DNA of 64,000 nt from Tamarix chinensis (lineage: Eukaryota; Streptophyta; Magnoliopsida; Caryophyllales; Tamaricaceae): the NCBI GenBank assembly GCA_030549775.1, contig CM060175.1, forward strand, positions 5,146,564 through 5,210,563. The letters run 5' to 3'. Below are positions 48,102 through 59,596 of this stretch, in pieces. The position numbers were made by a program, and so were the translations under genes. Under the pieces are notes generated by a model that did not search any database, had not been told where the DNA came from, and worked only from the letters and a program-made list of their open reading frames with translations. The stretch's first letter is position 1, and each line of letters begins with the position of its first letter.

Positions 48102-51100
48102 TGTAACACCCCCCCATTTTTCACTAGTAAAAATTTTCATTTTAAAACAATAAAAAAGAAAAAAATACTAAACACTCCTTAGAAAATAAGGTGCTACCAC
48201 CTTAACTAACACAAGATAGGTGTCTGTCACCCACCCCATATTAGATATGAGGTTAAAACCAAACTGATTGATTTAAAGTATAGTGATAAAGATAAAGTTA
48301 TATAAATATTTAAAAGATCATTTACATCATAGGACCTTGACAATCCCCTACATAGTAGAATGATAAGATAAGAACATAAGGCTATATTAGTAGAAAACAA
48401 GTTAAAGTGTGGCCCTAAAACCATGGTTTGTCACAGACCCCCAAAAAACCTTCGGATATCCACGCCCTCAAGCCTTGAGCCCAAGATAAGAAAGGCCCAC
48501 TACAGGCCATCCCCAAGGACCTGCAAACGGCCCGCTGCCCATGGAAATGAGTAGGTGACCAAGAAAATGGGCACATCAATAGGTTACGTACTAAGTAAGC
48601 CAATTTGTCTCTTCAATGGAAGTTACAAGCATACCAAGTTAAATCATATTATAGAAATCATACTTAAAATGCATCATGCCAATGCCATATAAGTAAGTGT
48701 AGTAATGCATTAGGATTCACGATCATGCATAACTCAGGAAAATCAAAATGTATCATGCTCATTTCCATATTATAATGTCATAGATAATTACACACACGTA
48801 CCAAATAGATTATCCAAATGAACACTAGGGTTTATTTTCTAACTTATTCAATTAATTAGGTTATACCATTTATTATCCATAGACTTATATAGGTCATCAT
48901 CAAGTCAATCATTCCAATTATTAAACAATTATTCATTTAAATCATTATCCAAGTATTCATTCCTTTACCATTATTACCATATAACCGTTCATTCCGATCA
49001 TTATCCAATTATTTATTATCAAGTGATGGATTGTGCACCACCCCATGGTCTCACATACTATGGAAGCCTATCCAAGCTAAGGAACATAGAGTATAGGCCA
49101 AAACCAATAACCACAATGGATATAAGTCCAAGCCAAAGCCAAGTACAATGGGCATAAGTCCAGGCCAAAGCAAACTAATATGGACATAAGTCCAAGCCAA
49201 AGCTAACCACCTATGTAACCATATCCTTTAATATCAATACCTCTAAATACATCATCAGTTTCTAGGTAAGACACCATGATCTAATAGGATCCCACTCGAA
49301 GGCAGACTAATCTCCGGTAGCTAATCAAGGATTGGGTAATCTAGACCCATACACAGCTCGATTGTATTTCTCTTTACATGATCAGTACATTATTTATGAG
49401 GTTACGTGATCACACAAGGCCGGTACAAAGAGTAAGCAAGATATTCGTATGTTTTTTTCTATATTAATCCTTTCTATCCCCCAACCATGTGGGGTTTCCA
49501 TTTATTCTTATGTGATGTTAATCATGCTCATTAAATTATTCCATTCAAGAACATCCCTTATTTCACCACCCTATTTCTCAAGAACCTTCACATTTTATAT
49601 GTGGTACACCCTTTAAGCCTTTACAATAATTATTTGGTATGTCATGAATCATGGTCCATTTAATCCATTCATTAGGTCATTTATCCATAGTAATATATGT
49701 ATTTTATCCATTAATTGGTTATATAGCAATCCCATGCATGGTCTTAAAGCATATCCAAACCAAATAGAGGAAAATCACACAACCAGCCAAACCAGTCAAT
49801 CAATTTAGACAGACCAGTTGATCAATTTACCTCAACTAAACCAATTTTTTCTTCAAATCGATTAATTGGTTTTAGAAAACCAATCTGTAACACCCCCATT
49901 TTTCACTATCGAAAAATTTAGTTAAAACAAGTTGCGGAAGCATAAAACACCTAGGAAAAATAGGTTGTTACCATTGTATCTAGCAAAGGATAGACATCTG
50001 ATGCCTACCCCATATCAGATATAAGGCTAAAACAACCAAACATTTTAAAATAGCAGAGCGCTTGAATAACAAATTAATTAAACAACTTCAAAAGTATATG
50101 CATTGGATAACCCTAATGGGTTCCAGTTAATTCATTACAAATATATGTGAATAAGGTGCAGGGTTACAAAATATAATTAAGGGCATGATACCCAAATCAA
50201 AACTAAGGTTCCATCACGGATTCCATCAAAACCTTCTGAATTTCCTTGCTCACAAGCCCCAACCCAACTAAGGTAGGCCCTTTACTATCCATCCCCAAAG
50301 ACGTTCACATGGTCCTCTACTTGTGGAAATTAGTAGGTGACTAAGAAAAAGGGCACATCAGTATAAGTAAGCTAAATTACTCCCTCAATGTAACACAAGT
50401 ATACTAAATTATCATCCATAAACATAATGTACAGCATGCATTATGGTAAGACCATATATATAAAGGTAAGAGTGCATAAAACATGCTATCATATTCAATT
50501 TTAGCATAGTAGGATACATTATGCTTAAAATCATAACACTTTCACATAAATGCTTACATAAGCAGCAGCAGAGAGTTTCCAACAACCCCTAGGGTTATTT
50601 CCAATTATTAAATTCCTTTATGATATACCATCCATTTATCCATGTAAGAGATAGGCCAATCACTCAACCAATGATCCATTTAATAAACAATTAGTCAAGA
50701 CATACACCAATGTTAATCATATTGGTCCATAATATCATTACTTCTATTTCTTACCCAATCAACCATTCCTTTAGTTACCATTCATAATTATCAACCAGTA
50801 TTTACCATACATATTTTATTACCATCGAGCGATGTATTATGTACCACCCCATAGTCTCACATACTATGGAATCCTATCCAATAAAGGACATAAAATTCAA
50901 GCTGAAGCCAATCACCAAGTGAACATAAGTTTTGGCCGAAGCTAATCACCAAAATAGACATCAGTCCAAGCTTAAGCTAACCACTTAGGTAACTAGACCC
51001 TTTAATATTGATACCCCCTAGTATATCATCAATGTTTAGAGTAGGTAATATACCAAGACTTCTTAGGATCTCACCCGAAGGTAGACTAATCCCTAGTAGC

Positions 51101-51559
51101 TAATTAAGGATCGGGTAACCCAGACCCATAGTCAACTTGACTCTCTTTCTCTTTACATGATTAGTGTCTTATTCATAAAGAGGGTTGATCATACAAGGCC
51201 TATACAAAGCATATAAGTTAAATTTCTAGGTTAATCCATTTAATCCTTTTCTTTCTATTTTTTCCAATCATGTGGTTTTCCCATTTATCCCTGGCTAATG
51301 TTATTCATATCCACCATTATATTTAATTCTAGCCTAAACTAAGTTTCATTACTCTTTTCTCAATTAGACTCACTTACCATAAGTGAAATGCCTATTTAGT
51401 CCTTCCATTTCTAAGGTACACCATAACCCATGATCTATTTTGATCTTTAAATTAGGCCAATAGTCTATGACAAAATCAATATTTTATCCATTTAATAACC
51501 ATAGTATAGTACTAATCATAATCTTCAAGCATAACTAAACCGGAAAAAAAAAAGCAAAT

Positions 51560-51850
51560 TAAGCAAACCAGTCAATTGGTCTGGCCCAACCAATCTATCG
51601 GTCTGGGTCAACTAATCAATCAATTTGATCCAACCAGACCATGCTTTCTTCAAACCAGTGAATCAGCTTAGACAAATTAATTGACTATTCATAGACCAAT
51701 CAATCGATTTTACCAAACCAGTCAATGGGTTTAAGTAGAGAGCAAGAGTGAGGTCTTTGCAGGCATTCCAATTGATGGGTTGGGTCAACTAGTTAACTGT
51801 TCTAGTAACCAATCAATCGATTTGACCTAATTAGTCGATTAGTTTGCCCT
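51560..51850 (-). repeat. palindromic-motif cluster in E11
   Basis: About a dozen near-copies of AACCAATCGATTGGTT or half sites, such as AACCAATCAATCGATTTG and AACCAGTCAATTGGTCTG. Confidence 0.75.
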
Positions 51851-52513
51851 AATGTAGAACCAAATCACAAAATTCAAGCAGATTATTTCATATAAATCAT
51901 TTTCAGTCATGTTAAAATATGTATCAACATCAACTAACATATTTCCAATCAAATTAACATGAATTTCTCATCATACTATCATAATATCTTACTTTTACCC
52001 ATTTTCATACTTTTTACTCAAATCATGTTATTTAAGCATGCAAATAATATATACAACTATATTTCTTCATGCCAACATGTATCAATCAACTAAAGATAGC
52101 ACTTATCATGTAGGAACACATACTAAACATTTTAGAAGCAAAAATTACTTACTTGATGCAAGCAAAATCCTCTTAAAACATAGATTCCATTATAGGAAAT
52201 TCTTAGCTTTGAAAAACTTAAAATCAAATTCATAAACTTAGAAATTATACCAAAATCTTATCAAATTTCAAATCTTAAAAATAGAAGAGAATAAGAACAT
52301 ATGAACTTAAGGTCAAAATAGAGAAAGGGCGCATTTTATAGGAATCTAACTCTACCTTACTTGAGAATCAAAATAAGAAAGAGCTAGCGACGAGATCAAA
52401 AGAGTGTGCGAAAGTATATTAATGAGGCATGAAAAGTGGAAGGAAGAGAGGAAATGCAAGACATAAGAAAATTTGGCGACTAGAAGAAAGGTGAAATGTA
52501 GGGATGATTGGGG

Positions 52514-52522
52514 TTATTTATA
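52514..52522 (-). promoter_or_regulatory. TATA box of LTR E11
   Basis: Minus-strand TATAAATAA in GGCTATAAATAACCCC. In E7 the same place (45872-45889) has a decayed TGTAAATAA. Confidence 0.4.
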
Positions 52523-52770
52523 GCCAACCAATCAAAAAGAATCATTGAGGGTTCGAAGATTGACTCAAAACCCTACCATTAATCATTTGAATTCAATCAA
52601 AAAATATGGATTCATCTAGGATTTGCTGACCTCTACTCTAGAGCTCAAATAGTGTCTTTGGAGAATTCAGGTCAATTAGGCCAGAATTCGTGTTCACGAA
52701 TGGAGTAATAGAGAGTCAGCATGGAAGGATCTTCCAACTGCTTAAAATCATGCTTAACATTGAAGCATTC

Positions 52771-53266
52771 TGAAATGCCCTATAATTATTTATTTTGAGA
52801 TATATTATTTATTTTACCCATCTGACGTGTTTCAAGTAGGTGATGCTTTCTACGATGCTATTGATGTCTATGGGACATCAGGTGGGGTCGAGTGATGATT
52901 GGGTTGCATCGATTATCAGAGTGACGTGGTCAGCTTTCCATTTAGTTTATTATTACTATCTTATTTTCTTAAGATTAGCGCTTCAGAAACAATTTCATTA
53001 TTGTAGCTATTTCTTCTCCCTGAAAAACTAACTCTCGTATTTCGGATTGTGTAAAGACTGATGCGTACCTGATTCCCGTATTTATGAATTAGAACTATCT
53101 ATTAATGTTTATTGAGTTGTTTTCTTTAGCCTTAGCACTTAGTACTGGAACGATACGAGTGAACCGGACTGGTACTAAGTGTGGCGGTAACATCCCTAAA
53201 ATTTACGGTTTTAATTTATAAGTAGTGTTTTGTTTAAAAAAATTGTGTAAATTTGGGGGTGTTACA
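52771..53266 (+). repeat. 5' LTR of the chromovirus, internally deleted
   Basis: It starts TGAAATGCCCT and ends GGGGGTGTTACA. Bases 52771-52809 match the start of the 3' LTR (58123 on) and 52816-53266 match its last 450 bases (from 61737). About 3.57 kb between them, including the TATA box, leader, donor-like box and box array, is missing. Six unmatched bases lie at the junction. Confidence 0.92.
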
Positions 53267-53516
53267 AGTTGGTATCAGACCGGTTGATCTTGTTGGCCAC
53301 GCTCGTTTTTTGGAAATAAAATTAATTTTTGGAAGTTGCTATTAAATTTTGAAATGAATTTCCACCCTAATTAAAAACTCTTTCTATTTTAAATTTTGGA
53401 GCCCGGCCACGGTGAGAGTATAAGGGTAGATTAGGGTTTTCCTAAGGAGTATAAAATCTTGTCAATAACTTTGGATTAGTGGGTCCTTTTCTAAGAGTTT
53501 GTTTTTGTGTAGCTAG
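53267..53516 (+). other. untranslated leader with candidate splice acceptor
   Basis: 250 bases without coding sequence between the LTR and the gag ATG. A T-rich tract ending GTTTTTGTGTAG (53501-53512) sits four bases before ATG at 53517 and looks like a 3' splice site. Confidence 0.45.
53270..53280 (+). other. primer binding site (initiator tRNA-Met)
   Basis: TGGTATCAGAC three bases after the 5' LTR. The first ten bases are complementary to the 3' end of initiator tRNA-Met, the usual primer of plant gypsy elements. Confidence 0.85.
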
Positions 53517-54310
53517 ATGGAAAACAATGGGAGAATTACGCGGTTGGAGGAGGCCGTCACCGCCTTCTTGGAGTACACCCATCGCGCTCAAAACGTTGAG
53601 GAAGATTGGCTTGGGAGGGTTACCGAACATCACCCTCCAACGTATTCCGGGGAGGAGAACCTGGTGGTTTTACAGGGGTGGATCCGCGATATGGATCGCA
53701 CCTTTGAGGCTGTGAATTTCCCACTTAACCGACGGCCCAGCATTGTAGCATTCTTCCTCCGAGGCGTAGTAGATGCCTGGTGGGAGGAGTTTCATGCCAA
53801 AGAAGGTCCTCCGGCTACCTGGGAGGCATTTAAGACCGCCCTCCGTACCAGATTCTATCCCGAGAGCCTCAAGAGAGACAAGCTCTGGGAGTTCATGCAG
53901 CTGACACAGGGGCCAATGTCAGTTCGTCAGTACCACGCCAAGTTCACTAAGTTGCTCCGGTTTTCCCCAGGGATCGCCGCCAACGAATCCACAGTGGTCT
54001 TTTAGTTCAAACATGGACTAAATTTTAGCATCCGCCGCATGATGGGTGCCGTGTCATTCACATATCTAGCGTCCTCGTATGAGAGTGCTTGCGTGGCCGA
54101 CACACTAGTCCACGAGCAGGCAGCCATCTTAGGTAAGAGGAAGCCTGAGGGTAAAGTTCCGGGAGTAGGACCCAGCCCAGAACTGGAGAGCCCAGGAGGC
54201 CACCACCGAGAGATAATAACGGGAGCCAAGGACCCCCAAGAGGTCCTGTATGCAGGAAGTGTGGTCGGGTCCATCCAGGAAGAAATTGTGCCGGCAGGTT
54301 AATAAATTGT
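53517..54310 (+). pseudogene. chromovirus gag, broken
   Basis: ATG at 53517 gives MENNGRITRLEEAVTAFLEY. The retrotransposon gag core follows at about residues 35-150: HHPPTYSGEENLVVLQGWIR, FEAVNFPLNRRPSIVAFFLR, GVVDAWWEEFHA, TWEAFKTALRTRFYPESLKR and LTQGPMSVRQYHAKFTKLLR. A TAG at 54003-54005 stops it; the same frame goes on with FKHGLNFSIRRMMGAVSFTY. A frameshift between 54190 and 54250 moves it to the next frame, which carries two zinc knuckles: CRKCGRVHPGRNC at 54251-54289 and a second one with Tyr for the second Cys (CLNYGKLVHKTVEC). The RNA-binding capsid role is known from the family. Confidence 0.88.
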
Positions 54311-54340
54311 TTAAACTATGGGAAGCTGGTTCACAAAACA

Positions 54341-55033
54341 GTGGAGTGTTGGAGGCCACCTAAATTCCAGCATAATCAGAACAGATCATCTCAACAAGGA
54401 GGAGCTCTCATACCTCAGCAGTACCATCAGAACTCATCCCAACAACACTATCAGAGAGCACCTACTCCATCCGGTGCCCCAACTCGAGAGACAGAGGGAA
54501 GACCGCAGGGATCTAGGCCTCATCCTCAGAAGGGAGTTCAGCCAGGAGGGCACCTGAACGTTATTAGTCAGGCCGAGGCAAATCGACAGCTGGATGTCGT
54601 TACTGGTATGTTCACCATCTATTCATTACCAGCATATGTTCTATTTGATTCCGGTGCTACGTTGTCTTTCATTTCCTCTGCATTTGCTGCTAAGGCTGGA
54701 TTGTCACCATTTGCTAGAGTAGAGCTATTTGTTATGCTTCCGTCGAGTGATAGGATGGAGTGTAGTCAGAGGTTTTTCGACGTGGCCTTAGATATAGGAG
54801 GGGTAGACTTCCTAGTAGACCTAATTGGGATGGACTTGAAAGACTTTGATGTGATTCTGGGCATGGATATGCTGGGGAAGTACAAAGTAGTTATTGATTG
54901 TGCCCAGGAACGGGTAATTTTGCGAGGCCCGAATGGAACTAGGGTTTCTTACCGGAAGACTCAGCCCAAGCCGACCACTAAGGTGGTGTCAGCAGTCACA
55001 TTGCACGCTTTGATCCAGAAGGGGTATCCCTAA
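54341..55033 (+). pseudogene. chromovirus protease region
   Basis: After a Gln/Pro-rich linker, the retropepsin active site is seen as VLFDSGATLSFISSAFAAKA (about residues 105-125), followed by DLKDFDVILGMDMLGKYKVV and IDCAQERVILRGPNGTRVSY. D-S-G-A is intact. The frame ends at TAA 55031-55033 and carries on in the same frame into RT. It is in the gag zinc-knuckle frame, so gag and pol were once one frame. Cleaves the polyprotein in related elements; here the upstream breaks prevent a full product. Confidence 0.88.
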
Positions 55034-56360
55034 TATTTATGTAGTGTACAGGAGCTCAATAAGGATTTGGCTGCATTGGATAGTATTCCAATAGTTAAAA
55101 AATTTCTGTACGTATTCCCCGAAGAAATACCTGGTACGCCTCCGGTTCGGGAAATTGACTTTAAGATCGAGTTAGTGCCAGGAGCTTAGCCTGTTTCCAA
55201 GGCTCCTTATAGAATGGCACCAGTTGAGTTGAAAGAATTTAAGGCCCAGTTGGAGGAACTCTTAGAGCATGGGTACATCCGGCCTAGTGTATCGCCGTGG
55301 GGAGCACCAATTTTGTTTGTGAAGAAGAAAGACGGTAGTCTTCGTCTCTGTATCGACTATCGGGGGTTGAATCAATTGACGGTAAAGAACCGTTATCCAC
55401 TCCTGAGAATAGATGATCTGTTTGACCAACTAAAGGGTGCTACGGTGTTTTCCAAGATCAATTTGAGGTCCGGGTATCATCAGTTGAGGATAGCTGATGT
55501 TGACATTATGAAGACCGCATTCCGGACCCGATATGGGCATTACGAATTTATTGTGATACCCTTTGGACTTACAAATGCTCCTACAGTATTTATGGATCTG
55601 ATGACGCGGATATTCAAACCTTTCCTCGATTAATTTGTGGTGGTATTTATAGACGAAATTCTGGTGTATTCCTGAGGAAATGAGGAGCACGAACAGCATC
55701 TACGCACCATTTTGAGCACGTTGAGAGAGCATCATTTGTATGCTAAGTTATCGAAGTACGGGTTTTGGCTCCAGGAGGTAGCTTTCCTTGGTCACATTGT
55801 ATTGGCTAAGGGAGTGGCTGTGGACCCCGCTAAGATTGTGGCCATCGCGGAGTGGAAAACTCCTACGAATATATCAGAGATTCAGAGTTTTCTGGGTTTG
55901 GCTAGATATTACAGACGATTTGTGCAGAACTTTTCCAATATAGCAAGACCGCTGACTAATCTCTTGAAGAAGACCACAAAGTTTCAGTGAGATGAGGCAT
56001 GTGAAGAGGCTTTTCAAGAGCTGAAGAAGAGGTTGACCACTGCACCGGTGTTGACTTTACCCGAGGGGACTGAGGAGTTCGAGTCTTACAACTATGCATC
56101 CAAGCATGGGTTGGGATGCGTGTTAATGCAGAAGGGTAAAGTGGTTGCTTATGCCTTGCGACAGCTGAAGAAACATGAGCAAAATTATCCCACACATGAT
56201 CTTGAGTTAGCTGCTGTGGTGTTCGCCTTAAAGATTTGGAGGCATTATTTATATGGGGCGAAGTGTAAATTCTTTACGGATCACAAGAGCTTCAAGTATA
56301 TCTTCACGCAGAAGGAGCTCAACTTGAGGCAGAGAAGATGGTTGGAGCTGGTAAAGGATT
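55034..56360 (+). pseudogene. chromovirus reverse transcriptase and RNase H, broken by stops
   Basis: One frame interrupted by TAG near 55187, TAA 55631-55633, TGA near 55673 and TGA near 55988. [62 protein letters not shown], then [33 protein letters not shown], and VVFIDEILVYS (55638-55670), where the second catalytic Asp of the F-I-D-D box is Glu. Also INLRSGYH has Asn where the family has Asp. RNase [60 protein letters not shown] and [20 protein letters not shown]. The stops and two active-site changes mean no activity. A small deletion after LELVKD (56359) shifts the frame. Confidence 0.9.
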
Positions 56361-57978
56361 GATATTGAGTTGACCTACCATGAAGGTAAGGCCAACGTGG
56401 TTGCTGATGCTCTAAGTAGGAAGATTGCACATTCCACGCTGTTTTGTGTGGTTGCTAATCAGACAATAAGGGAGTTATTAGATCTGGAGATCGAGATGAT
56501 TCAGTAGGGAGACCTCAAAGCCCGTATGAATGCCTTGACGCTTACTTTGACTATATTTGAAAAGATCCTAGCCGGCCAAGTTGGAGATGTTAAGTTAGAA
56601 GATGCGAGAAGGTAAGACGGAAGGGTTCAAAGTCCATAATGATGGCAATATCCGATTCAGGGGCCATTGGTGTGTGCCCCAGAGTTGTCCAGATCTTAAA
56701 CGTCGTATTATGGAAGAAGGACATCAGACTCCCTATTCGGTTCACCTAGGAGGATCGAAGTTATATAAGGACCTCAAAACGGTGTACTGGTGGCCACGTA
56801 TGAAGCGAGAAGTAGCTGAGTTCGTATCCCGGTGTCTTGTGTGCCAAAAGGTCAAGATTGAACATCAGAGACCAGCGGGACTACTTCAGTCTTTAGAGGT
56901 GCCGAGATGGAAATGGGATTCCATTTCTATGGACTTCATGAGTGGTTTACCGAGGACCTGAAGCGGTTGTGATACTATCTGGGTTATTGTTGATAGATTA
57001 ACCAAGTCAGCCATGTTCATACCTATGAAGTCTGCCTGGAGTATGGAGCAATTGGCGAACGCTTATATGAAGTTCGTGGTTAGCCGCCATGGAGTCCCGA
57101 AGGATATAGTTTCAGATCGAGATTCGAGGTTCCTCTCTCACTTTTGGGGGAAGCTATAGGAAGTTTTGGGAACCAAATTAAAGATGAGCACCGCTTTTCA
57201 CCCTGCCACAGATGGGCAGACAGAACGGACCATTCAGACCTTGGAGGATAAGTTGAGGGCGTGCATATTGGATTTCCAGGGATGTTGGGAGGAGTGGTTG
57301 CATCTGGTGGAGTTCTCGTATAATAATAGTTATCACGCCAGTATTGGGATGGCTCCCTTCGAGGCATTGTATGGACAGAAGTGTAGGACTCCTTTGTGTT
57401 TGAGTGACATCAACGAGACGATTGTGCTAGGACCAGAATTGATTGAAGATATGACTCATCAGGGCAGACAGATCCAGGATCGGATGAAAGCAGCTCAGAG
57501 CCGACAAAAGAGTTATGCCGATCAGAGGCGTAGGGATGGAGATATTGAGCCTGGAGACAAAGTATTGCTAAGGGTTTCGCCTACCAAGGGGGTGCAGAGG
57601 TTTAGAAGGAAAGGCAAGTAGAGCCCTAGATATATTGGGCCCTATGAGATATTGGAGTGACTAGGTGAAGTTGCTTATAGATTAGCTCTTCCTCCGGAAT
57701 TGGCACGAGTGCATAATGTGTTTCACATTTCTCAGCTGCGGAAGTAAGTTGTTGATCCATCACATGTAATTCAGCCAGATGAGGTCGAATTGGATGATTC
57801 TCTGACTTACGAGGAGCGACCGGTGCGGATTCTCGACACCAAATTAAGAAAGACTTGTATGAGTTCGGTGCCTCTAGTTAAGATCTTATGGAGTCGACAT
57901 GGGACTGAGGAAGCTACTTGGGAGACCGAGAAGGATATGCGAGAAACATATCCGGAGCTTTTCGCTGCAGGTTAGATC
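56361..57978 (+). pseudogene. chromovirus integrase with C-terminal chromodomain, broken
   Basis: The RNase H end continues in a shifted frame (DIELTYHEGKANVVADALSR, 56361-56420), then a second shift near 56590 leads to REGKTEGFKVHND. The zinc domain HQTPYSVHLGG...CLVCQ has the H2C2 pattern. In the core, [25 protein letters not shown] and [20 protein letters not shown] hold the D, D and E positions. Stops follow GLPRT, FWGKL, RRKGK, YEILE and LRK. GPYEILE and LARVHNVFHISQL are the GPY/F region. The end 57790-57975, YEERPVRILDTKLRKTCMSS, VPLVKILWSRHGTEEATWET and EKDMRETYPELF, is a chromodomain, which in related elements steers integration to heterochromatin. The stop is at 57973-57975. Confidence 0.9.
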
Positions 57979-58109
57979 CTTTTTATCTAGTTTGTCCCTA
58001 AGGGGTAGTGGATTTAAGTATAGTTAATAATGCATTATTCTAGAAGTTAGAATACTTTAGCCCTAACCCTAGAGAGCTGCAAGAGACTTCGGGGGCGAAG
58101 TCTGTTTTT

Positions 58110-58122
58110 AAGGGGGTAGTGA
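58110..58122 (+). other. polypurine tract of the chromovirus
   Basis: AAGGGGGTAGTGA directly before the 3' LTR start TGAAATGCCCC at 58123. Confidence 0.85.
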
Positions 58123-59000
58123 TGAAATGCCCCAAAATTATTTATTTTGAGATATATTATTAAATAAGGATTTATTGGGAAAGTAATTTAATTTATTATT
58201 TTATTTGGAATAAGAGGAATTTATTTAGGGAAAATTAATAGGAACTTATGAATATTTTTATAAAGGAAAAACTAGGCTTTTTTCTAATTAAAAAGGAATT
58301 TAGGAAAAATATTTTAAAAACCCTAAATTAGCCTAAAAAGAAAATTTAATATTATTTTAAATAAATGTTCTATTTTAGATACCTAAATTATTCAAATTAA
58401 TTTATTTAAACCCAAAACCTTAAATTTTCCTTTCTTTTTTTTCCTTTTTCTTTTTCTTTCCTCCTTTTTCTTTCTCTTCTTTATTTCTTCTTCTTTTCTC
58501 CGTCGGCTGGGCCTGACGCGGCCCAACCCACCTCTCCTTCTCCTTCCTCCGCGGCCCAACGTCGTTGCCTCCCTTATGCAGCATCCCAACGCTGCGTTTT
58601 GACTCGTTTCCGGTTGAGACGTTGCGTCTCATTTAATGACCAATTTAACTGGCGCTGACCGGCCCGGTTCTCTCCCTTTTCTTTTCTTTCCCAGCCGACC
58701 GGTTCACCCCCTCCCTCCTTCCTTCTTCCTCCCTTCTCCTCCGTCGACGCAACCTGCAACTTCCACCCCCGAAAATGGCGACGCCGGCCACGAGGACTTT
58801 GACCGGCCAATTCACCCCTCTTATTCTCCCTCTTGACTCGCACATTGACTTGGAATGATCGATTATTCTCAACTCTCGCTCGTTCCCTCTCTTTTGCTTC
58901 GCGAAATTTTGACCTTGACCCAAACAATCACCGGCCACCCAAACCCTAGCATCCAATACCATCCAGGCGACCCCCAAAACCCTAATAACCCATCTAAACT

Positions 59001-59010
59001 CTATAAATAG
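59001..59010 (+). promoter_or_regulatory. TATA box of the chromovirus 3' LTR
   Basis: CTATAAATAG, 878 bases into the LTR, just before the C-rich leader (GAACCGCCCGCCACCGC at 59060). It is deleted from the 5' LTR. Confidence 0.55.
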
Positions 59011-59539
59011 CCTAGTTGTGGATGTTTTTGAAGCTTCTTCTTTTCCGAAACCCTAAGTGAGAACCGCCCGCCACCGCAACATCAGACGCATCTTCCGCCG
59101 CCGATAGCCAACCTCAGCACCACCCCCGCATTCCAAATTATTCCTTGCAATTCCCTCTAGCTAACTAAACCCTTCAAATCCTTCGATTCTTCTTGCACGA
59201 GCTGCCATAGCCGTGCGAAATCTCTTACCCATCTCAAAAAAATCTGTACCCCGCAACCTTTAAGCCGCCTTCCGCCACCACTGCCGCCACTTCTATTGCC
59301 CCCTGCACCACCCAAAAACTCCCTCTAATTCTCCTCCACTGATCCATAACTTTATTTTTCTTTTCCCCTCCTCCTTCCCTCTTTTTCTTCATCTTTTGCC
59401 CTCTTAGACTCTTTTTCCGGCCACCGCCGTGCACCACCACCGGTGCCGCCCATCCCTGCCGACTCAAGGTGAAACCCTAGACCTTCCTTTATATTTATTT
59501 ACATTTATTCTGTTTTTATTCAAATTTTTATGGTTATTC

Positions 59540-59547
59540 GATTATTA

Positions 59548-59595
<48 letters not shown>

Positions 59596-59596
59596 G
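59540..59596. repeat. (TTA)n microsatellite
   Basis: Nearly pure TTA repeats over about 55 bases, with related shorter runs at 59708-59760, 59985-60000 and 60050-60065. Confidence 0.95.

Noticed and set aside
52840..53031. 63-residue frame MMLSTMLLMSMGHQV..., with a near twin at 61761-61952
   Set aside because: Two copies because they are the 5' and 3' LTR ends. No conservation as protein in the other LTRs here.
54002..54359. Minus-strand frames opposite gag and pol (also 55430-55699, 55956-56195, 57080-57367)
   Set aside because: Shadows of the chromovirus coding frames, which carry clear domain motifs on the + strand.
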